From NCBI GenBank assembly GCA_013398295.1, contig VZSF01010148.1, forward strand, positions 124,001 to 188,000: a DNA stretch of 64,000 nt, given 5' to 3'. Numbering within the stretch: position 1 is the stretch's first letter; each line of letters begins with the position of its first letter. The stretch comes from Chionis minor (lineage: Eukaryota; Chordata; Aves; Charadriiformes; Chionididae). Of the stretch, positions 37,205-48,100 are shown one piece after another. Under the pieces are notes generated by a model. The model had not been told where the DNA came from, did not search any database, and saw only the letters and a program-made list of their open reading frames with translations. A program made the position numbers and the translations under genes.

Positions 37205-37927
37205 TTTCAGTTGTGTAGGTTTTCATCTGTAGCACACGATTTGCAAAGCAGCACAGTGGGCAGCGGGACACAGAGGCAAAGGACGATGCTGTCAAGAGCT
37301 GCTGTGCTCAAGTGCTTGTGGTCCTTGTATGTCCTCCATAGTGGAATGATACTGGTTTGGCTATTGTTATTGAAGGTGTACATAGAAAATTGAGCCTACA
37401 AACAGATAGTTCAGAGAATACTGTGACCAAAGAGGCCTGATTTCCTGTAAATTCTCATGTTAACTTCTGCAGACCTTTGTCCTTTAGTTTTTCAGGTGGT
37501 TGGAGCATGTATTTGGGCTCTCTTCCATGTGGATTCTCTGGTGTCTAACAACAGTTGAGCTCACGTTACCCTCCTTCCCTCACCGGTGGCATTAATAGGG
37601 TTTCTCTCCTCTGCTGCCGCACACTTCCAAAAAAGTGGCTGGAATCTGAGACTCTGAAACCTCCACAAGTGTGGTTGAAACTGTGCTTGCTAACACAAGG
37701 TTTGAATTTGTCCACGAACACAGAGCAGTTTTAACTGGGCAAGGGAGCTATAATTCCACTGACTCCAGTGCGGTTGCCGAAGTGGCCAGGAGGCAAAACT
37801 GTACATATGTGAAAAATCTCAGGATTTTAGGAAATGTTTCTTCCAAATTGCCGTAATAAGCAAAAACACTGAAACTATTTCACGGAAGTGAAATTCTGTA
37901 ATGTTTTGTTACAAAACACAAATATTT

Positions 37928-37964
37928 AAAAAAAAANNNNNNNNNAAAAAAAAAAAAAAAAAAA
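37928..37964. repeat. Poly-A with 9-base N gap
   Basis: Nine N bases (37937-37945) lie inside an A-run. The flanking A tracts suggest an unresolved homopolymer or low-quality join, so the real length is unknown. Confidence 0.9.
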
Positions 37965-38160
37965 GGTGCCTCCAAAGCTCTTAGTGGTAGGAATGGGATC
38001 AAACTGGGAATCTGGAGGCTCTGATAACTCTGGCTCCTACTCAGCTGACCAGGGAAACTGATGAGAATAAGGTATACAGGTTGGCCACAACTCTGAAGGG
38101 TCTGCATTTTTCAGCAGAGAAGTAAAAAAAAAGTAAAAAAACCCTTTTTTTCAGAAATTT

Positions 38161-38179
38161 AAAAAAAAAAAAAAAAAAA
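38161..38179. repeat. Poly-A run, A19
   Basis: Nineteen A residues. No adjacent SINE body or retrocopy was recognised. Confidence 0.9.
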
Positions 38180-39879
38180 GCTGCCTGGTGCAGCAGTTGC
38201 TCCCAATTTCCTAATTCACACAGTATATTTATGAGTAATATCAGACCCCAAACAGTGCCAGACCCCGTTGGCATCTCACATGACAACTTAGCAAACAGGG
38301 AAAAAAAGGATGATAACAGAATACTAATATTAACTTTGTAGGAGAGAGAAAAGATCTGTTGCACATTGATCTCATTAAGTAAATGATTTACTGGAATTTC
38401 CTCTTGCTTTTGCAACTTGCTTGAGAACATATTCGATCTCAGCTATCTAAGGCCTGGATAATTTCACCTGGTTCTCTGCCAGCTATGACACAGCCATTTA
38501 ACACTGTCACTTTTCTTGGCCACCTCCATTCAGTGTTTGTTGTTGGCTTCTGTTTCTAAAGTAACAGGACAGTATTTTCCTAAGATACCAAAGACACGTC
38601 CAGCAGGCAACAGGGAGGTCTCATCTGGCTCTGCTTAAAGCTGGCTAATCATTGAAAATTTGGTCTGAGGTTGTAAAGGACAGCGCTAGCTTTCTATTCT
38701 CCTTATAAGATTTGTTTTTATACATCCCAAGGGCTAAAAAAAAATATATCAGGAGAAGGAACAGAAACTGTATAACTGTGGATAAATCAGACTGGATTAA
38801 GTTTGGTTATCTTAATTCCTGTCTTCAACTGGTTGGACACAAGAAGTAAAGATCTGTTACCAGTTCCCTTGCAATTTGGAGCTGCGAGCAATAAAATGGA
38901 GTGCAAAAGAAGGATGAAAGAAATTTCTCAGGGAGCTGATTTAGCATGAAAAATAATTAACAAAATAATTTAATTATGAATTTGAGACTCTGCTGGTTGA
39001 TACCTCATATTCTCACGTCTAATTCCCATTAATATATAAATGTGCATTTAACATCATTGAAGATATAATAAGGATCACAGGTCTGTGGGGAGGGACACAC
39101 GTGTGGTGCATATGTGATTTCATTATTGTGATTTCAGTCCAACTCCTTAATTGCTAAGATTCTGACATCATTATATAATGAAGGCATAATCATGATACAT
39201 TAGAGTCACTTTGGATATCTGAGCATGAAGCCATGGGATGCCAAGAATTTGACAAATTGCCCGATATCTACACACTTATCACTTATGCATGTTGTTGGAT
39301 TAGAAATAGAAACAGACCTGATTACTGATTTGAGAATCAATAATGGTTTCTAAAACAGCTGATGAAATTGCTTTAGTACCTGCCTACTTATCTTGTTTAA
39401 GACACTGGGTAAAATTAGTTGCTGATAACAGAGGGAGCCCGGCAATCCAGTGTTTGTGAAGATTGCTCTGTCTGCTCTTGCTAGTTAAAAAATAAGAGTA
39501 TTACGTGAAATGACATTTTTATCACCAAAAGGAGATTTTTATGACTTGCAAATATTGTGTGTTGGACAGAGGGCACATCTTTCCTGACAAATATATTTAA
39601 ACAGTAGAAACACCTAATTAGGTTTTATGGTACCTATATTTGTCTAGCAGAGAGAACTGATTACAGGGAGATCAATAGGCAGGACCATTCGCTGCAGCAA
39701 GGCAAACGCGGCTGGGCCGATGGGAGCCTGGAATGAGCCAGGAATGTACCTTAAAGCCAACTCCCTCGCTGCGGGAGATTGCCGTCTCACATCCAGCACT
39801 GAGTGAAGATCTGCCTACATATTAGCTACCCCATTATTTATTGCAGACCAGCAACTCAGAGGTAAACCCAAAATTTGAA

Positions 39880-40000
39880 ATGACCAGTGTGCAGGGCAAA
39901 CGGTTACGGCTGCGGCCGCAGCAAGGCCACTACAACGGAGGCGAATGGACTACTACAAGCAGAGGGAGGTGAAGGAGCCCACCGCTGCCATGGGCGCCTG
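39880..40000. other. CpG-rich islet with open frames
   Basis: About eight CpGs lie in 110 bp, including CGGCTGCGGCCGCAGC. Several plus-strand frames are open across it. One contains MDYYKQREVKEPTAAMGA before TGA and resembles the C-terminus of a protein, but I cannot assign it. It could be the end of a retrocopy or a small CpG islet. It lies about 250 bp before the CR1 insertion. Confidence 0.35.
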
Positions 40001-40251
40001 AGAGCTTAGTTCTCCTTGGACCCGGGTGCTCTCCAGCATGGCTGGGGGCATTGGTCAGAAGGCAGAGGTGGGGAGGGCAATTTGACTGAGGCTACACTGG
40101 CCTGCTAGGCAGAGGTGTTCTTTGAAAGGTTCCAGTGGGACACCTCTTGACACCTGCCCTCCCTGCGCTTTGGGCTTGCTGTCATTGCCAACAGCACTAC
40201 AGACCCCAGGTCTTCGTGCTGAATGAGTGAGAGGTCTTTCCCTCTGCCCTT

Positions 40252-40778
40252 AGAATCACTTAGAGTCACTTGGGTTGGAAGAGACCTTCAAGATCATCGA
40301 GTCCAACTATAAATCTACACTGCCAAAACCACCCCTAAACTATGTCCCTCAGCACCATGTCCACCTGTCTTTTAAATACCTCCAGGGATGGCAATTCCAC
40401 CACCTCCCTGGGCAGCCTGTTCCAATGCCTGATAACCCTTTCGGTAAAGAAGTTTTTCTTAATATCCAACCTAAACCTCCCCTGAAACAACTTGAGGCCA
40501 TTTCCTCTTGTCCTGTCGCTTGTTACTTGGGAGAAGAGACTGACCCCCACCTTGCTACAACCTCCTTTCGGGTAGTTGTAGAGAGTGATAAGGTCTCCCC
40601 TCAACCTTCTCCTCTCCAGGCTAAACAATCCCAACTCTCTCAGCCGCTCCTCATAAGACGTGTTCTCCAGACCCCTCACCAGCTTTGTCGCCCTTCTCTG
40701 AACACACTCCAGCACCTCAATGTCTCTCCTATACTTGTTTAGCACCTTTGTAAACCAGGCATAATCTCGTCCCACGTG
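40252..40778 (-). mobile_element. CR1 LINE fragment, 5'-truncated
   Basis: The element is on the minus strand. Its 3' end is at 40252, where the terminal repeat has drifted to CTAAGTGATTCTAA. The short 3' UTR contains CTCGATGATCTTGAAGGTCTC. Truncation is at about 40,778, leaving about 530 bp of an element of roughly 4.5 kb. The coding end is intact (next entry). I saw no obvious target-site duplication, which is normal for CR1. It is better preserved than the 13.8 kb copy, suggesting a younger insertion. Confidence 0.97.
40335..40775 (-). CDS. CR1 ORF2 C-terminal fragment (reverse transcriptase end)
   Basis: The minus strand has 146 uninterrupted codons ending at the natural CR1 ORF2 stop (TAG, 40335-40337). 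Family hallmarks appear in order: [17 protein letters not shown] (about residues 21-37), [20 protein letters not shown] (about 41-60), then [18 protein letters not shown] (about 116-133) and the terminal LRDIV. Full-length CR1 ORF2 encodes an endonuclease and reverse transcriptase of roughly 900-1,000 residues. Here only the region after the catalytic RT core remains, so the copy cannot move by itself. The first ATG is internal and fortuitous. The lack of any stop or frameshift indicates modest age. Confidence 0.93.
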   Translation of the reverse strand: MGRDYAWFTKVLNKYRRDIEVLECVQRRATKLVRGLENTSYEERLRELGLFSLERRRLRGDLITLYNYPKGGCSKVGVSLFSQVTSDRTRGNGLKLFQGRFRLDIKKNFFTERVIRHWNRLPREVVELPSLEVFKRQVDMVLRDIV

Positions 40779-43700
40779 TGTGGTTTCCAGAAATTAAAAG
40801 TTGCAGTATGCGCGCCTCAAAGTGAAAAAGTTTTTTTTTGCAGCCTTTGCTGTTGCTACATCGACTGGCTTAACCTTGGGCTGTGTAGCCCCTAGACGTG
40901 CACTGCCTTCTTCTGTATCACTCCAACCTAAAACATTAAAGAGACCCACTTATAACTTCTTATCAGCACAGCATGAAGACAGGAAGAAAATCACTTTTAA
41001 GAAACAGCATGCCTTTTAAAATAATCATCTCAGACTTCTGGTTCAGATTAAGCACAATAAAGCTTGGGTTGCACCCGTACTATATCCTTTGGGGAAGAAA
41101 ACACCACAGAGGCGTTGTTCATAAGAATGGATTAGGCTTGCAAAGATCAGTAACTGGTATAATCTGGAACCTCAATTCAGATGCTTTGTTTTTTAAAAAT
41201 AGGGTTCACTGGGGCAAATTTATGCCAGATGTAACAACCATGGCCAGCAAAACTAATTATTTCTATTTAAAAATTCCATTGCTAACACAAATGCTGCCTG
41301 GAATGATGTGGGTTCATATTTTCAGCATATGAAAGAGCTCTGCAACTGCTGACATCTCTGGAAGCAGTTTGACCAGTAAAGCCAGGAGTCCTCTGTGGAA
41401 ACAAAAGCCCTGTGATTCTTTTATTAAGTGTATCGTGTTTTCCTCTGTGCATGGTAAATACAGTTAAGAGCCATGAATGTGGGAGAACACCCACTGGAGA
41501 GTCCATCATCAACTCATTAAGCTACGTACAGCATATAAAAGGGCATTCTCCCCATAAAAATGTAAATTACAGCGGAGATAAAGTATTCCCTTTCTCCATA
41601 AACTTTTTCAAACGCTTCAGTTAGTTGTGCTTGTCAGCACATGCACATGCAAGTGTGCACTCACAGGACGTGCAAGTACAGATTTATTGGGGGAAGAGGA
41701 ACTGCAGAGTTTTATACTCTGTGCATGAACTCCGGCTCCCGTTCCCATGCCACACAATAGTACTGTGGCCAATAAATTCCCTTCTTCCCTCTCTCCCCCA
41801 TTTACAGCAAGGCTATTCCCGAGTACAGAAGAAGACAACTTCTTCTTGAATTTTGACCGTGCAGTACACAGCATTTCAATGCCTAATTAAAAAATTTCAC
41901 TTACACAACAGGTATTAATATGAACTTTTCAAAGTTTGGATGAAATTGTGTTTGGAATCGGTATGCTGTATGTTTCAGTTGCAGAGTAGTTAAACTGGCT
42001 GAACTTTACTGATGGAGGTCTGGACACATGAGCTGAAGTTCGCAGGCTTAGAGATTTAGGCCCAGGGACCCATCCTAGACCAACAATTTAGGCTTGGTTA
42101 AGGACACTTGAACTTGTTATGGTCGGTTGAGTGCCAGGTTTTCTTAAACTGTTTTCTCAGCTGTATTTTGCGCTGAGGTAGGGCTCCAAAACCATCAGGA
42201 ACAGGAATCTGTGTGGTTTGCACTTATATACTCATTATCAAGGGTGCATAAAAGTTATGAAGAACATCAGAACTCAAGGTCCAGAATCTGTTTTTAAAAA
42301 AGTCTTCAGTAAAATCCATAGTTTTGTAATACTGCACTACAGAAAAAAAGAATCTGAGAACCACCAGTGGGCAGCTGTGTAAGCCATTTTCTTCAGATTA
42401 CCTCCCATAATGTTTCATGAGCGAGGACTTCTGTTTAGCCCTCTTGACAGAGATCTGCAATGGAAGAGATGCTGTGTATGTGGACAGAATATAAATAAGA
42501 AAAACTGATTCCAGCTCTATTGTTACTTCCCTCAAATACATTTGGAAAGCCATTAGAAAAGATCTTATCTGACTTACAGGATGTTTCCTCTCAAATCAAC
42601 AAAATCGTCATAATATTAAGAAATCCTTTGCCGATCTGCCAACAAAATTATTAATGCCCCATGAATTCTTACGCAGACCTTGAATGGAAGTTTTATTTCC
42701 ATTTACTGCCATTTAATTAACTCTTGCCAGACTGGTAACATTTTATCTTCATCTGGTTTGCTAAGTCAGTACCTGCCTTGCAGCGCATATTGCTGTTCCC
42801 ACGGGGAATGGTCTATCACTGTCAACCTCAGAACAACACGGCAGGTTGTGCTGATGCAGCTTCACTGGCAGCAAATCATAAAATAAGTGAAGTGGCTGGA
42901 CCACCAGAGGAATGATGGATAGCCCTCAGAATAACCTCGTTACCTCCCTTTAGAAAAGTTGATGTGGGATCAAGGCAAGGCACATTTTGTTTGCGTTCTT
43001 TTTTTGACCTACCATGACCCAACTGAGAGAGTAACACGAATTTCAGAAAAAGGTTGAGGTTACCTGAGAACAAGCAATACTACTCCAAAGTCTTATAAGA
43101 AGGACTTGATGAGGGAAGAATATTCTGAAATACAAAGTGGCAGGTTTGAAAAATAGCCACACTCAGCAGCTGAAATGTTGCCCAAATGAAAGATGTAATT
43201 AAGGAGTCTAGTTCAGCTGACTGTAAAAATTTTGGTACTTTTACACTAGTGAATGTGATTTTTCCAGTCAGCTGTTCACAGTAAGAAGTGAGATGAACTC
43301 CCCTATCCAGAAAACCCCTATCTGGGTCTGAATTCAGAATTCCCTCAAAACTTGAGGATATTTGGAGTCAAGATTTCAGCTCTTGTCCAGAAAAACCCCA
43401 GATTTCGATATCAATAAAAAACCCACGAGTCATCATATGCCTCAAATAATTCCTTTCTGCCCAATCTCAGTCCTTGGAGCACATAGAACACCCTGCAGTT
43501 GTGGGATTTTTATGAAGTAGGGTTGCTCTGTGCATTGCACCTTAGCTTTCTGTCAGTCAGAGAGACAGACAAGTATTACAGACACTGAAGAGACTGTGGC
43601 CAAGAATGCATAGAGGATGCACAGAGGATATCCTCCGGTAATCATTCTTTGACCTTCCTGGTTTGTTTTCCTTTTCATACAGATGAAGCATCACTCAAAA

Positions 43701-44920
43701 ACTCTCTGGGGACTCCTAGGGGAGCATGAAAAAATGGAGCTCCCATTTTCTGAGTGGTTGTGCTGATGGGGAACAAGGGTGCAAAAACTATTATGAGGTT
43801 ACCACAAATGGTTTCTGGATTAACTACTGTGTGATTTTGCAAAACTGTCCAATAGCAAATGATTTGCCTCAGCACAAATAACTCAAATGAAGGAGTTCAG
43901 GCCATGCAGAGGTAATTAATTTGGAAAAAAATAGGAGTCATTTTAATCCAACCATATTTGAATAGCTAATGAATGAGAAAGAACTCTCTTTGCTTCCCCC
44001 TTTTTTCCATCTGAGTCCTCATTTTACTGCTGCTGATATATTTATTCCTGAAGCATGAATAGCTTTCATAGGCTGACAGATTTCTCCATCCACCACCTTT
44101 CAGGGCAACACCTAGTAATGCCACAGATGCTACAGTCCAAAACTCTTCAAAGCACTTCATAGTTGGAATAATGGACTAGTTAATCTCTGTTAGAATAACA
44201 GAAGAATATGATAAAGCTATTGAATGCACTAAGATAATCAAAACAGTTTTTAAAGCTGTCTTTTAACAGGATCTCATGTTTCAAAGAGTAAAGATTTATA
44301 CCAGTATCCAACAGCTAGCACTTCTTCTGTAGCACACTTTCAGGTATCAAACATTCTGCACATTTTCTTGGAGAAGGTTAGATCTAATTCTCTTCTCACT
44401 TCCACGATCTTTTTCCAAGTTGAACATGCTCCTTTTGCAGTATCATCTCCAGTTAAATTACTGCTACTGACAGGGAAATCTGGTCCGAAGTGTCTGCGTG
44501 GATTTAACTTCTGTTTCTCACATAGAGGGAGGCCAATGCAAGGCTGAAATCTGTGCTGCTCAGGTTAAAAACATACAGGCACCCCCATCAGAAGCTTGGG
44601 GAGACAACCCTGTTTTTAACTCAGAGGGAGACTGCAAAGCCTAAACCTGTTAAAATCCCCCTTTTACAGGAATGAAGTTCTGGCCACCAACACTCTCAAA
44701 CAAGCTTTATTCTTTGCTCTTACTGCACCCATCCCCCTGGGAGGCTCCATTCAAACCTCAGACAACTAAATACTGTTTAAGCTCGTTTGAGCTGCATAGT
44801 CCAAAGTATGGTGTCTCATAAGACATCATTAGAAACCCTTCTGTAGCTGAAGAAGTCTAGCAAGAGTTTTCCAAGCACTTGATGCAAGTCTCCAGGCACT
44901 TGAATCTTGAAGGCACTTGA
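40779..44920. other. Unique non-coding DNA
   Basis: No gene or transposon recognised. AT-rich complex sequence with only short open frames lacking motifs. Confidence 0.65.
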
Positions 44921-45139
44921 TTCCAGAAGTGGAATCTAGAGGAGCACAACTTGGCAGAAATCATCTCCAAAGACATCTATCACTACAGCTCGGGTGACCT
45001 GAAAGCTGTTTTTAACGTGGCATTTGGTTTAAGCTGTGATAACTTTATAAATGCTGCAGACGAGAAGCGCAAGCCTTTATTTGTAAGAGCAGTGGTTCCT
45101 GAAAGAAACCAGAAAGTACCACCCCTGTTAAATTTCTAA
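44921..45139 (+). other. Coding-like open frame, possible exon or pseudogene
   Basis: After an in-frame TGA the plus strand stays open for about 73 codons to TAA (45137-45139). It has no ATG at its start. The product contains KWNLEEHNLAEIISKDIYHY, then SSGDLKAVFNVAFGLSCDNF, then AADEKRKPLF. This is acidic, amphipathic and free of low complexity. A possible acceptor (GATTCCAG) precedes AAGTGG at 44927, with a weak pyrimidine tract. A donor-like GTAAGA follows CCTTTATTT near 45,083. I do not recognise the family. A small exon, a retrocopy fragment and a chance frame are all possible. Confidence 0.25.
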
Positions 45140-48100
45140 TTGGCAGATTCAGAAGGTTTTTCTAAACCGGAAAAAGTGCATTGCCTGGTTTAGTCATTAA
45201 TAAATACTTCAAGGCCAGACCCAAAGTCTGTTAAAATTTACGAAGAAACCTCCCAGTGATTTCAGTAAGCTTTGGATAAAGGTCTATGCATCTATATTTC
45301 TTCCTCAAGGCATTTTCAGTTTGAGGATATCATATCATTGTCCTTATAATTTCAGTGCACCACAAAAGTATATCATCATCACAGGAATTTTAGCAGCTGA
45401 AGCTCAGAATTGAAGAACTCTTTCAAGCAGTATAGGGGCAGAAAAAAGGAAAATGATCCAGCCAGACTCACTGTAAGGCCCCAACATGCTCTCTCACTGC
45501 AGGAATGATACTGTCAAGTTAAAATTACAATTGCTGATGGGATTTATGCCAGCAGTTGACCCAGCTGGCAAGTTGATCATCAACTGAAATGGGGATGTAA
45601 ACCTTAATAAGAATTGAAAGAACAGAAATGTCATGAGAAATTCCCCACAGAGCCCTTGAACAGTAGACAGTGTTATCTTTGCAGCTGTGCGTAGGAAGAA
45701 AGCATAGACATCGATAGTTCTCCGGGCTTCAGCATGCACACAATGGTGTATTTCAGATAAATGCATTTTTCTCTTCTGGGCTACCACTAACACAGATCCA
45801 TTCTTACATCTGGTGTGCCTGTCTTTTTTATTTTTTATAGCTGGTGGGAAGCCTACTCTGTAAGGAAGATGTTATCTTTGAATTTCTTTTTTTTTAAGGA
45901 ACAGTACAGTTATGCCTTCAGATACGCACAAAGAGCAAGTGCTTAGTGGGTGTTTTTCTACACTCATCTTCTGAGATTACTTTTAAATATGCTATTTCAA
46001 TGAATAGCATTGCCATCTAAAAGGCTTTCTCAGACCTAGGTTGTGTGCTCTTTCCAATCTTTCTCCAGTATACCCACTGGTATATAAATTGATAGTCTCC
46101 CTCACTTTGTAAAATTTTAAAGGCTGAAGCTTACTATAAATTAAAATTATTAGATATCAAAATATAAGTAACAAAGATGATGATTAAGGTGTATTATAGA
46201 GCACACAAAATGCCTTAGTTGGAGGCAATTGGATACCTTTGATTAATAAGAGACTGAGAACCAGATACAGCCTGGCTATTTTCCACCACTGCAGAAGCAC
46301 AAAGAAGTCATAAACTGAGGTTAACCAACCAATTAAATTGGTTTGTAGCTGTTTTGCATCACTAGAGCTGCACAAAGAAGCCAAGATACATTACTGAGTC
46401 TAACCCAAAATCTTTAAATAATATTTTCAGAAAAACGTTTAAAAACTGATACCAATATGCTCTCATTAATATGCAGCTTTCCTAGCCTATCAATTTTACA
46501 TCATCCATAAATTTGTTAGTACTGAATTTAAAGCCCACCAAGTCAGAAGTCTTCAGATGGTGTTTGATTTTGGCGATACATGAAAGATAATTTCTATATT
46601 GTTATTTCCTTTTAAAAAATTTATATATGGATCATCGATGGAAAATTTAATGAAATAGCTAAATAACCTGCAAGAAAAAATGTGAAAGATATCAGCCCGG
46701 TTGGTATCCCACAGCTAAAGTCCTGGGATATGGTGAATACTTCTTTGGGCAGAACATGTCAAATCACCACTTTACTGTGGGTAAATACTCTGGGTTGCCT
46801 GACCTGTGCCCAGCACAAATCAGAGGCACGGAGGGAACAGCCTGGGCATCTTTTTATGACCTCCACTCTGATTATGACCGCTATCCAGTTGTATCCTCAA
46901 GATAAATTGGAACAGCTTCAGCGCTGCTTTATCTCGGAAAGTCCCTCAAGGGGCTGTTGTGCTCGTCAAAATTCACCAGAGCTCCAAATCCTGCTTATCT
47001 CAGTGAAGACGAGGGTGGGCTGATAGGAAGGCAGCTACACCATCTTCCTGTTAACTGAAGATTTCCTCCGTCTGTTAGCACAGGGAAGAAAGACTGAGTG
47101 GAATTGTGATAAACAGTATGAAACAACGATATGAAAGGTTGTTGCAAAGAGGAAGGGAACAAGCTAATCCCCATATACCAGGCGGACAGGACAAAAAAAT
47201 TGATGTGCTCAAGGAGGACCGTGAAATACCGTGGTAAGAAAGGCTACAGTAATGTTTTTGGAGCAGCAAAGGGAAGTCAAGTGCAGGAAAACATTGCCTA
47301 AAGCGAATGTAGAGTCACTTCACTGAGAACTTAACAGACAGGTAAGTAAAACCTCTGTCCGGAGTGAGATGGGCATGTTTTACCCTGCCTCACAGTTCCT
47401 GACAGGTCTATTTTTGTTACAGTCCCTTATCACCAGAGGAGCTGTGTGTACTTCCAGCTAGAGATCAATGACCCTATCTACTGGCATTTTGTTGGGTAAG
47501 TCACCAGAGTTAACTTCACTAATCTTTCATCTGCACTTACTTTGTGGCTGCAAGAAGTTGCACAATTTTCTATGGACAAAGAACATATCCTGCTAACCAA
47601 TTCAACCATTACTTGTTCTCCCTTTGACAGGACATCTACACATCGACAATTTAAGTGATCCTCCATGGGCTTCTTTACAACAATACTGTATTGAAAAAAA
47701 ATCACCGTACAGCCGATTCCGTCAGGAACACAATTGCATTAGTGGAAATATTTTCATATAGAGGCTGAAAATGACTGTCAGGGTGGGCTTGGTTCAGTCT
47801 TGAGGCTTAGTTCTGAATGGAAAGGCTCAAATCTGGAAGGCCTTTTCTTACAGGCAGGTTTGGAAAGTTTTCAGTACTCAGTAAAACCAAAGCTGTAGCA
47901 TTAACTGAATGGGATCAGACGAACAAACCCTATGTTATTTTTCCCTCCTGCGCCCATAAGGAAAAAAATTAGGGGGCCACAAGGAAACTTGGGGATTGAA
48001 TGGATTCCTCCCCAGTGCTGGCAGAAACATCAGCTGGGATGGAGGTCCTGCGCTTACAGGAAGCGTTTTGTCTGTTTTCTTCCCTAGTCAGTGCTACTTG

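Larger units (their letters stand above)
37205..39879. other. Unique non-coding DNA with homopolymers
   Basis: No gene recognised. It contains an unresolved run of N within poly-A (37937-37945) and an A19 run (38161-38179). From about 38,930 to 39,480 there is a long, complex, low-GC stretch free of simple repeats or recognisable transposons. Confidence 0.6.

Noticed and set aside
40275..40742. 155-codon plus-strand frame
   Set aside because: It is the antisense shadow of the CR1 ORF2 fragment.
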